Shown in pieces: positions 8,156 through 15,596 of a DNA stretch of 38,268 nucleotides (position 1 is its first letter; each line of letters starts with the position of its first letter). Below the pieces are notes generated by a model. That model was given only the letters and a program-made list of their open reading frames with translations, was not told the DNA's origin and ran no database searches. Source of the stretch: Olsenella_K sp051878835 (GTDB lineage: Bacteria; Actinomycetota; Coriobacteriia; Coriobacteriales; Atopobiaceae); NCBI GenBank assembly GCA_051878835.1, contig JBJEKW010000073.1:1-38268 (forward strand), in the 5' to 3' direction. The translations under genes were made by a program, and so were the position numbers.

Positions 8156-9481
8156 ATGGTTAGCGAGCTGGTATTGGTCAGACACGCAAGTCCCGACTAC
8201 TCCGCCGAGGTGGCGGACCTCGAAAGGCCGCTGACCCGCGCCGGCCTGCGCTCCATCACGGACGCCATGCCGCGCGAGCTCTCGCTCCTGGGCAGGCCCG
8301 AGCACCTCAGCGTGTGGACCAGCCCCGCGGTCCGCGCGCGCCAGACGGCCGAGGTCGTGGCGCGCGCGCTGGACTACCCCACGTCAAAGATCGACGTCCA
8401 TCCCGAGCTGTACGCCCAGGACGAGAACGCGTTTCGCCAGGCGCTGGAGTCCGCGGACGGCTGCGTCGTGGCTGTGGGACACGTGCCCTTCATCGAGAAC
8501 GTGTTCGCCTCCCTCAGCGGCTGCCACATGAAGGTCCAGAAGGGCTCGGCCATGTGCTTCTCGTTCGAGGACGACACCTTGGAGCACGCTCGGCTGGAAT
8601 GGTACGTGCAGGGTCCCGACGCCGCCAAGTGGGAGACGCTGCTGATCGTGGGCGACACGCTGTCGAGCCAGGCGCATCGCGTGCAGGCGTGCCTGGACGA
8701 CCTGCTGAAGCACCCGCACGACGTCGAGAGGCTGCACGACTTCCGCGTGTCTCTGCGCACGGCCCGCTCGCTCGTGGCGTTCGTGCGCCCGTTCCAGAAG
8801 CGCAGGCAGAACCTCTCCATCGACATGCTGCTGAGCGACCTGCAGCACGCCACGTCCTTCTTGCGCGAGCTCGACGGGCTGTGCGACGCGGCGGCAAAGG
8901 CCAGCAAGTCGACCGAGAACCTGACGCTGGTGGCGGCGTGCCAGCAGGCGCGCGACAACGAGCGCACCAGGCTCCTGGCGTACCTGCGCCGCAGGGACAC
9001 CCAGCGCAAGGTGGCCGAGGCCCTGCACGGCATGCGAAACCTGAAGTGGCGCTCGGGCGCCGAGTCGTCCGGCGTCAGCAGCCGCGAGTTCTGCGACGAG
9101 TTCGACCGCCTGCTGGACTCGTGCCGGCACGACTACCTGACCGTCGACTTCAACGACGACGAGAACACGCACGCCCTGCGCAAGCTCATCAAGCGCCTGC
9201 GCTACGTGTCCGAGAACTACGCCGAGCTGCTGGGCCAGGAGCGTGCCTCCTCGATGAAGGAGGCAAAGAAGGCCCAGACCCGCCTGGGCGACCTGTGCGA
9301 CGCCAGGGTGAACCTGCACCTGATCGAGACCCTGGACGCGCGCGGAGCGTTCGTCGGCGCAGAGGAGGACCGCGACGCCTTCGTGGCGCGCGAGCGCAAG
9401 TGCGAGGACGACATCCTGACCGAGCTGGCCGCCGAGAGGACCGTGCTTTTGGCACGCGACCGCCAAAAGCACCTCCAGTAG
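8156..9481 (+). CDS. Fusion of SixA-like histidine phosphatase and CHAD domain
   Basis: This 441-aa protein joins two families. Residues 1-165 are a SixA-type histidine phosphatase: phosphohistidine motif LVRHASPDY (H10), WTSPAVRARQTAEV, and the second catalytic His in AVGHVPFIENV. Residues from about 180 to 430 form a CHAD domain, a conserved alpha-helical domain rich in His, Arg and Lys that is known to bind inorganic polyphosphate (RLHDFRVSLRTARSLVAFVR and HALRKLIKRLRYVSENYAELLG are its two signature helices). CHAD is often found with CYTH/ttm triphosphatases, so a link to polyphosphate or phosphohistidine turnover is likely but unproven. GAGGGG precedes the ATG. The gene is monocistronic and convergent with the membrane protein gene that follows. 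Confidence 0.92.
   Translation: MVSELVLVRHASPDYSAEVADLERPLTRAGLRSITDAMPRELSLLGRPEHLSVWTSPAVRARQTAEVVARALDYPTSKIDVHPELYAQDENAFRQALESADGCVVAVGHVPFIENVFASLSGCHMKVQKGSAMCFSFEDDTLEHARLEWYVQGPDAAKWETLLIVGDTLSSQAHRVQACLDDLLKHPHDVERLHDFRVSLRTARSLVAFVRPFQKRRQNLSIDMLLSDLQHATSFLRELDGLCDAAAKASKSTENLTLVAACQQARDNERTRLLAYLRRRDTQRKVAEALHGMRNLKWRSGAESSGVSSREFCDEFDRLLDSCRHDYLTVDFNDDENTHALRKLIKRLRYVSENYAELLGQERASSMKEAKKAQTRLGDLCDARVNLHLIETLDARGAFVGAEEDRDAFVARERKCEDDILTELAAERTVLLARDRQKHLQ
9443..9472 (+). other. Perfect 11-bp hairpin inside the 3' end of the SixA-CHAD gene
   Basis: GTGCTTTTGGC (9443-9453) and GCCAAAAGCAC (9462-9472) form a perfect inverted repeat with an 8-nt loop within the last codons. A second hairpin, AGAAGT-TCGC-ACTTCT (9482-9497), follows the stop. 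Neither has a T-tract, so they may protect or end the transcript rather than act as a classic terminator. Confidence 0.5.
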
Positions 9482-9544
9482 AGAAGTTCGCACTTCTTGC
9501 CCATCCTCCTTGCACGAATGCTGCGGGCGAGCGCTGGCTGGCGG

Positions 9545-9919
9545 CTAGACCTGCGCGGCGACGTTCTGCGCGTTGGAGGCGATGTCGTTGGCCACATAGG
9601 TGAACGTGCCCGTGACCAGCAGGATGGCCATGATGACCAGGAACACGATCAGCAGGCAGAAGTAGGAGCGCGTGAAGTTCCTGCGGTTGATGTTCTTGTC
9701 GGACAGGGAGAACACAATCAGGAAGATGAGGCCCACCACGGGAATGGCGTACAGGATGGACAGTCCGAAGTAGGCCCAGGGGCTCAGGGGCTCGAACTCG
9801 TGGGGCATGTTGATGCCGGTGAAGCCGGTGCCTCCGTTGTTGAACGAGGGGGTGGTAGACGCGGGTGCCGGGTTGATGGTGGGCTTCGAGCCCTTGCCGG
9901 TGCTCATATGTGATGCCAT
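9545..9919 (-). CDS. Small two-helix membrane protein of unknown function
   Basis: A 124-aa protein with a Thr/Asn/Gly/Pro-rich cytoplasmic N-terminus (residues 1-45), then two membrane helices at about 50-72 (SILYAIPVVGLIFLIVFSLS) and 86-110 (FCLLIVFLVIMAILLVTGTF). The segment PLSPWAYFG followed by NINRRNFTRSYF resembles unnamed small membrane proteins common in gut Clostridia and Actinobacteria, where it often follows a zinc-ribbon; no ribbon cysteines are present here. The start at 9919 is chosen because AAAGGAACC precedes it; the open frame extends upstream but its extra residues look non-coding. It is convergent with the SixA-CHAD gene, and no function can be assigned. Confidence 0.8.
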   Translation of the reverse strand: MASHMSTGKGSKPTINPAPASTTPSFNNGGTGFTGINMPHEFEPLSPWAYFGLSILYAIPVVGLIFLIVFSLSDKNINRRNFTRSYFCLLIVFLVIMAILLVTGTFTYVANDIASNAQNVAAQV

Positions 9920-10206
9920 GGTGGTTCCTTTCTGCTGCGTTTGGCCCTCGCCGAAACGGCTGGGCGGGTTCGTTTGGCTCCAGTCTAGCAGCTTGGGGCC
10001 ACCCGTACGAATGGCCATCCACCGCCAAAAACAGACAATTCGTCTGGTATGCAAACAAAAAGTAAACACTCTGGGCCCATGATGTTCACAGCGCCTACAT
10101 TGTGTGCCGCCATCTGCCGCCCAATCCCACCAATTCGTCGCCCAGTAAGCAAATTGGCATGATTTTAGACGCAGGATGTCGGTCTAACGCTTTGTTTTTG
10201 GAGCGT

Positions 10207-10222
10207 CTCGCTGGGGAGCGAG
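10207..10222 (+). other. Leader hairpin just upstream of the flavoprotein/hydrogenase operon
   Basis: CTCGCT-GGGG-AGCGAG forms a compact hairpin ending 9 nt before the AAGGAGA ribosome-binding site of the GltD-like gene. It could stabilise the transcript or affect translation; nothing more can be said from sequence. Confidence 0.35.
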
Positions 10223-10244
10223 GGGCGAAAGAAGGAGAGTGGTT

Positions 10245-12068
10245 ATGGCCCGTTTGTACCTTATGGAACGCAGCCAGACGCAGGCGGTCATCGACAGCCT
10301 GCACGAGGCATTGGGCAGAAGGCTGGCGGTCAGCTCGCTGGCGCCGTGCCCGGTGGAGTTCACACGCGCGTACGTGTCCATGTGCGCGACGCAGAGCTGC
10401 GGAAAGTGCACGCCGTGCAGGGTCGGCCTCAGGGTCCTGGAGGACCTGATGACCGACGTGCTGGAGAATCGCGCCACGCCGCAGACGCTGGAGCTCATTG
10501 AGTCCACCGCGCGTACCATCTACAACTCGGCGGACTGCGCCATTGGCTACGAGGCGGGTGAGATGGCGCTCATAGCCATCCAGGGCTTCAGGGACGACTT
10601 CGTCCACCATGTGCAGCACCACAGCTGCGGCTTCTCGCAGAGCCAGCTGGTGCCGTGCGTCTCGGGCTGCCCCGCGGGCGTGGACATCCCGGGCTACATC
10701 TCGCTGGTCGAGGCGGGTCGCTACACCGACGCCGTCCGCCTGATTCGCAAGGACAACCCGCTGCCCCTGGTGTGCGGACTCATCTGCGAGCACCCGTGCG
10801 AGATGCACTGTCGCCGCGGCATGGTGGACGACCCCATGAACATCCGCGGCCTGAAGCGCTTTGCCGTGGAGCACATGGAGCACGACTACCGCCCGAACAA
10901 GGCGGCTGCCACGGGCAAGCGCGTGGCCATCATAGGCGGTGGCCCGGCTGGCCTCTCGGCTGCGTACTACCTGGCCATCATGGGCCACGAGCCCACCATC
11001 TTTGAGGCGAGGCACCACCTGGGTGGCATGCTGCGCTACGGCATTCCCAACTACCGCCTGCCGCACGAGCAGCTGGAGAGCGAGATTCGCTGGCTTCTGG
11101 ACTGCGGCATCAAGGTGCAGACCGACACCTACGTGACCGACCTGGACCAGCTGCGCACCGAGCACGATGCCGTCTACATAGCCATCGGCGCTCACAACGA
11201 CCGCAAGCTGGGGCTGCCGGGCGAGGACGCGAAGGGCGTCATCTCGGCCGTGCGCATGCTGCGGCGCATGGGCGACGACAACCCGCCCGACTTCGCGGGC
11301 AAGCGCGTGTGCGTGGTGGGTGGCGGCAACGTGGCCATGGACGTGGCGCGCACCTCGGTGCGCCTGGGGGCCAGCAAGGTCACCATCGTGTATCGCCGCC
11401 GCATCGCCGACATGACCGCCCAGGCCGAGGAGATTGCCGGCGCGCAGGCAGAGGGCTGCGAGGTCCTGGAGCTGCACGCGCCGAAGGCCATCCTTACCAA
11501 CGAGAAGAACGAGGTCGTAGGCCTGGCGACCACCCCGCAGATCATCGGCGGCGTGGTGAACGGCCGTCCGGCCCCGCGCCCCGCCGACGCGCAGGAGTAC
11601 GACATCGACTGCGACATCGTGGCCGTGGCCATTGGCCAGGCCATCGACTCGAAGCCCTTCGAGGACCTTGGCGTGGCCTGCAAGCGCGGCCGCATCGTGG
11701 TGGACCCGCAGGGCAAGGTGCCCGGATTCGACAACGTGTGGTCGGGCGGCGACTGCCAGACCGGCCCCGCCACGGTCATCCGCGCCATCAACGCGGGCAA
11801 GGTCGCCGCGGGCAACATCGACGTCTACCTGGGCTACGAGCACAAGATAGAGCTGCCCGTGGAGCTGCCGCCCGTGCAGTTCAAGGGCAAGGTCTCGTGC
11901 GCGCGCTGCCAGATGACCGAGCGCGAGGCCTGCGAGCGCAAGCACGACTTCGACCTGATGGAGCGCGGGCTGACGCCCGAGGAGGCCCACCAGGAGGCAT
12001 CGCGCTGCCTGCGTTGCGATCACTTTGGATTTGGCGCGTTCCGCGGAGGGAGGGTCTTCGAATGGTAA
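10245..12068 (+). CDS. NuoF-tail/GltD fusion flavoprotein (NAD(P)H oxidoreductase subunit paired with hydrogenase)
   Basis: Iron-sulfur flavoprotein of 607 aa. Residues 40-110 match the C-terminal 4Fe-4S module of NuoF/HydB (C47, C52, C55 and C58 in CATQSCGKCTPCR, later ADCAIG). Next comes the two-cluster GltD N-terminus (PCVSGCPAGVDIPGY, then CGLICEHPCEMHCRRG), an FAD site (VAIIGGGPAGLSAAYYLA, about 227) and an NAD(P)H site (VCVVGGGNVAMDVARTS, about 356). Further cysteines near the C-terminus (SCARCQMTEREAC, RCLRCDH) could hold another cluster. There is no NuoF FMN/NADH domain, so pyridine nucleotide must be handled by the GltD part. The ATG at 10245 has AAGGAGA 6 nt upstream. Its last 7 nt overlap the hydrogenase start, implying a stoichiometric complex that moves electrons between NAD(P)H and H2. 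It is not a glutamate synthase subunit by context, since no gltB is present. Confidence 0.9.
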   Translation: MARLYLMERSQTQAVIDSLHEALGRRLAVSSLAPCPVEFTRAYVSMCATQSCGKCTPCRVGLRVLEDLMTDVLENRATPQTLELIESTARTIYNSADCAIGYEAGEMALIAIQGFRDDFVHHVQHHSCGFSQSQLVPCVSGCPAGVDIPGYISLVEAGRYTDAVRLIRKDNPLPLVCGLICEHPCEMHCRRGMVDDPMNIRGLKRFAVEHMEHDYRPNKAAATGKRVAIIGGGPAGLSAAYYLAIMGHEPTIFEARHHLGGMLRYGIPNYRLPHEQLESEIRWLLDCGIKVQTDTYVTDLDQLRTEHDAVYIAIGAHNDRKLGLPGEDAKGVISAVRMLRRMGDDNPPDFAGKRVCVVGGGNVAMDVARTSVRLGASKVTIVYRRRIADMTAQAEEIAGAQAEGCEVLELHAPKAILTNEKNEVVGLATTPQIIGGVVNGRPAPRPADAQEYDIDCDIVAVAIGQAIDSKPFEDLGVACKRGRIVVDPQGKVPGFDNVWSGGDCQTGPATVIRAINAGKVAAGNIDVYLGYEHKIELPVELPPVQFKGKVSCARCQMTEREACERKHDFDLMERGLTPEEAHQEASRCLRCDHFGFGAFRGGRVFEW

Positions 12069-13840
12069 GGGCCGAGATAGACAGCATAGACGTCGAGGTG
12101 CCCGAGCACACCACCATCCTGGAGGCGGCGCTCAGCGTGGGCATCCACATACCCACCCTGTGCTACCTCAAGGACATAAACGAGATCGGCGCCTGTCGCG
12201 TGTGCGTGGTGGAGGTCGCCGGCCTGGACCAGCTGGTGGCGGCGTGCAACAACGTCGTCCTGGACGGCATGGTCATACACACGAACACCCCGCGCGTGCG
12301 AGAGGCGCGCAGGCGCAACGTGCAGCTCCTCCTGTCCCAGCATCGCTCCGAGTGCACCAGCTGCGTCCGTGGAGGCAACTGCTCGCTGGCGGCCCTCGCG
12401 CACGGCTTTGGCATCACGAGCCAGCCGTTCCAGCGGCGCCTGCCGCACTTTGAGTGGCCGCAGGACTTCCCGCTGGTGCGCGACAACACGAAGTGCATCA
12501 ACTGCCTGCGCTGCATCCAGGTGTGCGACAAGGTGCAGGAGTGCAGCGTCTGGGACCTCACGAACCGCTCTTCTCACACGGCCGTGGGCGTCAGCGGCGC
12601 GCGCACCATCCAGCAGAGCGATTGCACCCTGTGCGGCCAGTGCATCACGCACTGCCCCACGGGCGCGCTCAGCGCCCGCGACGACACCGACCGCGTGTGG
12701 GATGCCCTTGCCGACCCGAAAAAGATCGTCGTCGTGCAGATGGCCCCCGCGGTGCGCACGTCGTGGGGCGAGCCCTTCGGCGTCCCTCCCGAGGTCGCCA
12801 CGGTCAAGCGCCTGGTCATGGCCCTGCGCCTGATGGGCGTGCACTACGTGTTTGACACCGACTTCGGCGCCGACCTCACCATCATGGAGGAGGCCAGCGA
12901 GCTTCTGGACCGCATGGCGCACCCTAGCCACGGCCCGCTGCCTATATTCACCAGCTGCTGCCCGGGCTGGGTGCGCTACCTGAAGGGGCACTACCCGGAG
13001 TTCACGGCGAACCTCTCGACCAGCAAGTCGCCGCACCAGATGTTCGGCGCCGTGGTAAAGAGCTACTTCGCGCAGAAGATCGGCGTGGACCCCAGCCGCC
13101 TGTTCGTGGTGTCCATCATGCCCTGCGTGGCAAAGAAGGCCGAGTGCGCGCTGCCAAACCTGAACGACGCCTGCGGCGACCCCGACGTGGACGTGGTGCT
13201 GACAGTGCGCGAGTTCGACCGCATGGTGTCCGAGGAGCACATAGACATAGCCTCGCTGCCCGAGGCCGAGTTCGACAGCCCGCTGGGCGAGTCCACGGGC
13301 GCGGCCACCATATTCGGCTCCACGGGCGGCGTCATGGAGGCAGCGCTGCGCACCGCCTACCACTCCGTCACGGGCCAGGCGCCCACGCCCGACGCCTTCA
13401 GCGACGTGCGCGGCATGCGTGGCTGGAAGGAGGCCACCTACCAGCTGGGGGACGCCCAGGTCAGGGTGGCCGTGACGAACGGCCTCGCCAACACCCATCG
13501 CCTGATGGAGGCCATCAAGTCCGGAGAGGTCCACTACGACTTCGTCGAGGTCATGGCCTGCCCGGGCGGGTGCGCCGGCGGTGGCGGCCAGCCCATCCAC
13601 GACGGCCAGGAGCTGGCACAGCAGCGCGGAGAGGTGCTGTGGAACCTCGACCGGAACTCCCAGAAGCGCAACTCCTACGAGAACCAGCAGATCCAGACGC
13701 TCTATTCCGAGTACCTGGGGCAGCCGCTCTCGGAGCGCGCCGAGCATCTGCTGCACACCGACCACTTCGGCTGGCAGATGCCGCTGGCCCCCGGCGTCAA
13801 GGCTCCGGACGGCATTTCCGAGGTCCTGAGCGAGACGTAG
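12062..13840 (+). CDS. [FeFe]-hydrogenase, M3-type catalytic subunit
   Basis: Iron-only hydrogenase of 592 aa that interconverts protons, electrons and H2. The layout matches clostridial CpI almost residue for residue. The 2Fe-2S domain has C34, C45, C48 and C62; the His-ligated cluster has H94, C98, C101 and C107; two 4Fe-4S ferredoxin clusters use C145/148/151/155 and C188/191/194/198. The H-cluster motifs are TSCCPGW (proton-relay C299, ligand C300), MPCVAKKAE (C355) and MACPGGCAGGGGQP (C500, C504). All catalytic ligands are present. GGAGGGAGGG precedes the ATG, which overlaps the upstream flavoprotein stop by 7 nt. Linkage to a GltD-like gene is the hallmark of the group A2 class in hydrogenase classification. 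No HydE, HydF or HydG maturase is in the window. Confidence 0.97.
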   Translation: MVRAEIDSIDVEVPEHTTILEAALSVGIHIPTLCYLKDINEIGACRVCVVEVAGLDQLVAACNNVVLDGMVIHTNTPRVREARRRNVQLLLSQHRSECTSCVRGGNCSLAALAHGFGITSQPFQRRLPHFEWPQDFPLVRDNTKCINCLRCIQVCDKVQECSVWDLTNRSSHTAVGVSGARTIQQSDCTLCGQCITHCPTGALSARDDTDRVWDALADPKKIVVVQMAPAVRTSWGEPFGVPPEVATVKRLVMALRLMGVHYVFDTDFGADLTIMEEASELLDRMAHPSHGPLPIFTSCCPGWVRYLKGHYPEFTANLSTSKSPHQMFGAVVKSYFAQKIGVDPSRLFVVSIMPCVAKKAECALPNLNDACGDPDVDVVLTVREFDRMVSEEHIDIASLPEAEFDSPLGESTGAATIFGSTGGVMEAALRTAYHSVTGQAPTPDAFSDVRGMRGWKEATYQLGDAQVRVAVTNGLANTHRLMEAIKSGEVHYDFVEVMACPGGCAGGGGQPIHDGQELAQQRGEVLWNLDRNSQKRNSYENQQIQTLYSEYLGQPLSERAEHLLHTDHFGWQMPLAPGVKAPDGISEVLSET

Positions 13841-13930
13841 CCCTGGCCGAGGTGCGTTGTCTAGCCTAAGCGCAGCGGCTGTCGAGGCACACCCTCTGAC
13901 CTGCGGTTCATTGCAGCAACACAAATGAAA

Positions 13931-13969
13931 GCCGGCGCCTTCGCGGATGCGAGGACGCCGGTTCTTCTT
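13931..13969. terminator. Terminator between convergent hydrogenase and TM1266-type genes
   Basis: A long stem, left arm GCCGGCGCCTTCGC and right arm GCGAGGACGCCGGT with a GGAT loop, is followed by TTCTTCTT. It probably ends the hydrogenase operon and may also stop minus-strand transcription. Confidence 0.75.
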
Positions 13970-14020
13970 GCCTGAAATTCTGGATTCGAGCTGCGGAGCC
14001 AGTCGCTCTGCACCGCTGCG

Positions 14021-14278
14021 CTAGTCGTCCGAGACGACGTTGGAGTAGGCGGTCTTTGCGCTGATGCCGGGCAGGGCGCCTATCTTTCCCGCCAGCGAGG
14101 AGATTTCGTCCTGGGGAGCGTCGACGGCGATGCTGATGATGTTGATGTTGCGCTTGTGGTAGGGGATGCCCATGCGCCCGATGATCCAGCGGCCGTACTC
14201 GTGCAAGAGCTCGTTCAGCCGCTCCACCGAGTCGGTGTCCTCGACCACGATTCCAATGACAGCCACCCTCGAAGCCAT
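14021..14278 (-). CDS. TM1266-family iron-only hydrogenase system putative regulator
   Basis: Small 85-aa protein (MASRVAVIGIVVEDTDSVER..., later YGRWIIGRMGIPY and NIISIAVDAPQDEISSLAGK) matching the TM1266 family, an ACT/NikR-C-like ferredoxin-fold domain seen beside [FeFe]-hydrogenase and maturase genes. The family is called a putative regulator from genomic context; its ligand and mechanism are not established. The start at 14278 has an excellent AAAGGAGG site; the upstream in-frame extension is rejected. The gene is convergent with the hydrogenase and separated by a shared terminator, which supports a functional link without co-transcription. Confidence 0.9.
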   Translation of the reverse strand: MASRVAVIGIVVEDTDSVERLNELLHEYGRWIIGRMGIPYHKRNINIISIAVDAPQDEISSLAGKIGALPGISAKTAYSNVVSDD

Positions 14279-14454
14279 GGTTCCTCCTTTTGTTGCCGCC
14301 CGGGCCGTGCGCCCTTCTGGCAATAGGGTAGCAAATGGCGGCCGGCGTCCGCCGTCCAATGCGGCAGACGCATCGCATGGCCGTGGTCTAGACTATGACG
14401 GTCATTGTTTTGGGTGGGGCGCGCCGTTGTAGTGCGTCCCAAGGGGGGATTCAT

Positions 14455-15546
14455 ATGAAGAAGATCGAACTTACCAGGCGCCAGTTCCTGGGCGCCATCG
14501 GCGCCACCGTGGCTGCCGGCTCACTGGCGGCGTGCGGCTCGTCGACGGGCAACGGCTCCGGCCAGGACTCCAGCCAGGGCACGACGCAAGACGCGTCACA
14601 GAAGGTGGACCTGCGCGTGGCGGCGGCATCCGGCCCCACGGCCATGGGCCTGGTAAACATGATGAACGACACCACCGGCGTCGTGCAGGTGGGCGCAGAC
14701 CCCGCGGACGAGTCTGACGACCAGAAGTCCTACGACGACGCGGGCGTGCACTACGTGTACACCATCAGCTCGACACCCGACGAGATCGTGGCGAAGGTCG
14801 TCGCCGGCGAGACTGACATCGCCTGCGTCCCGTCGAACGTGGCGTCGGTCCTGTACAACAAGACCAACGGCAACGTGCAGGTCATCGACATCAACACGCT
14901 GGGCGTCCTCAGCGTGGTCACGGGCGACTCCAGCATCAAGTCGTTCACCGACCTGGCCGGGCACACCGTCTACATCAGCGGCAAGGGTGCCAGTCCCGAG
15001 TACACGATGAACTACCTCATGAACAAAGCTGGCATCGCCGACAAGGTGACGCTGGAGTTCATGGACGAGCACGCCGAGGTGGCCGCGCAGCTGGCGAACG
15101 ACGCCAACTCCATCGGCATCCTGCCGCAGCCGTTCACGACGGCCACCATCGCAAAGAACAGCGCCGTGCAGAGCGTCATCAGCCTGAACGACGTGTGGGA
15201 CCAGTACGCCGAGAACGGCGCCAAGTTCGTCATGGGCGTCGCCGTGGTAAACAAGGACTACGCGAACCAGAACCCCGACGCCGTCAGCGACTTCCTGCAG
15301 AAGCACGAGGCCTCGATCAACGCCATCAACTCCGACCCCCAGGCGGGCGGAGGGCTGGTGGCGCAGGCGGGCGTCGTCGCCAGCGCCCAGATAGCGACCA
15401 AGGCCATCCCCAACTGCTCCATGACCTTCATCCAGGGCTCCAGCATGAAGGAGGGCCTGTCGGGCTACCTGCAGGTGCTCTACGACGCCGACCCGTCCTC
15501 GGTGGGCGGCAACATGCCGGGCGACGACTTCTACTACGGGGCATAG
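14455..15546 (+). CDS. Tat-exported lipoprotein, NMT1/THI5-like ABC substrate-binding protein
   Basis: Solute-binding protein of 363 aa. The N-terminus is a twin-arginine lipoprotein signal: LTRRQFLGAIGATVAAG with R8-R9, then lipobox SLAAC with C27 as the lipidated residue. After a Gly/Ser/Gln-rich linker comes a type II periplasmic-binding fold of the SsuA/THI5/NMT1 group (AAASGPTAMGLVNMMND, AGETDIACVPSNVASVLY, ITTLGVL-like VIDINTLGVLSVVTGDSS). Such proteins bind sulfonates, nitrate, pyrimidine precursors or similar small molecules; the ligand is not identifiable here. No permease or ATPase gene adjoins it, which is unusual. AAGGGGGG precedes the ATG at 14455. Confidence 0.9.
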   Translation: MKKIELTRRQFLGAIGATVAAGSLAACGSSTGNGSGQDSSQGTTQDASQKVDLRVAAASGPTAMGLVNMMNDTTGVVQVGADPADESDDQKSYDDAGVHYVYTISSTPDEIVAKVVAGETDIACVPSNVASVLYNKTNGNVQVIDINTLGVLSVVTGDSSIKSFTDLAGHTVYISGKGASPEYTMNYLMNKAGIADKVTLEFMDEHAEVAAQLANDANSIGILPQPFTTATIAKNSAVQSVISLNDVWDQYAENGAKFVMGVAVVNKDYANQNPDAVSDFLQKHEASINAINSDPQAGGGLVAQAGVVASAQIATKAIPNCSMTFIQGSSMKEGLSGYLQVLYDADPSSVGGNMPGDDFYYGA

Positions 15547-15558
15547 CTCATGAAAGTA

Positions 15559-15590
15559 GGGCTCCGGCATGTGCCGGGGCCCTTCCCCTT
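15559..15590 (+). terminator. Probable terminator after the binding-protein gene
   Basis: GGGCTCCGGC-ATGT-GCCGGGGCCC forms a 10-bp stem with one G-T pair, followed by a C/T tract (TTCCCCTT). The T-tract is weak, so efficiency is uncertain. Confidence 0.55.
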
Positions 15591-15596
15591 GCCGTG

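Noticed and set aside
10095..12023. 642-aa minus-strand ORF
   Set aside because: Antisense shadow of the GltD-like gene, which has clear cluster, FAD and NAD(P)H motifs on the plus strand.
11309..12061. Long N-terminal extension of the hydrogenase
   Set aside because: The frame upstream of 12062 is an out-of-frame reading of the GltD-like gene; a good ribosome-binding site and the 2Fe-2S domain start at 12062.
10245..12068. Glutamate synthase small subunit
   Set aside because: It has GltD domains, but the NuoF-type cluster module, the overlap with hydrogenase and the absence of gltB show a hydrogenase-linked role.
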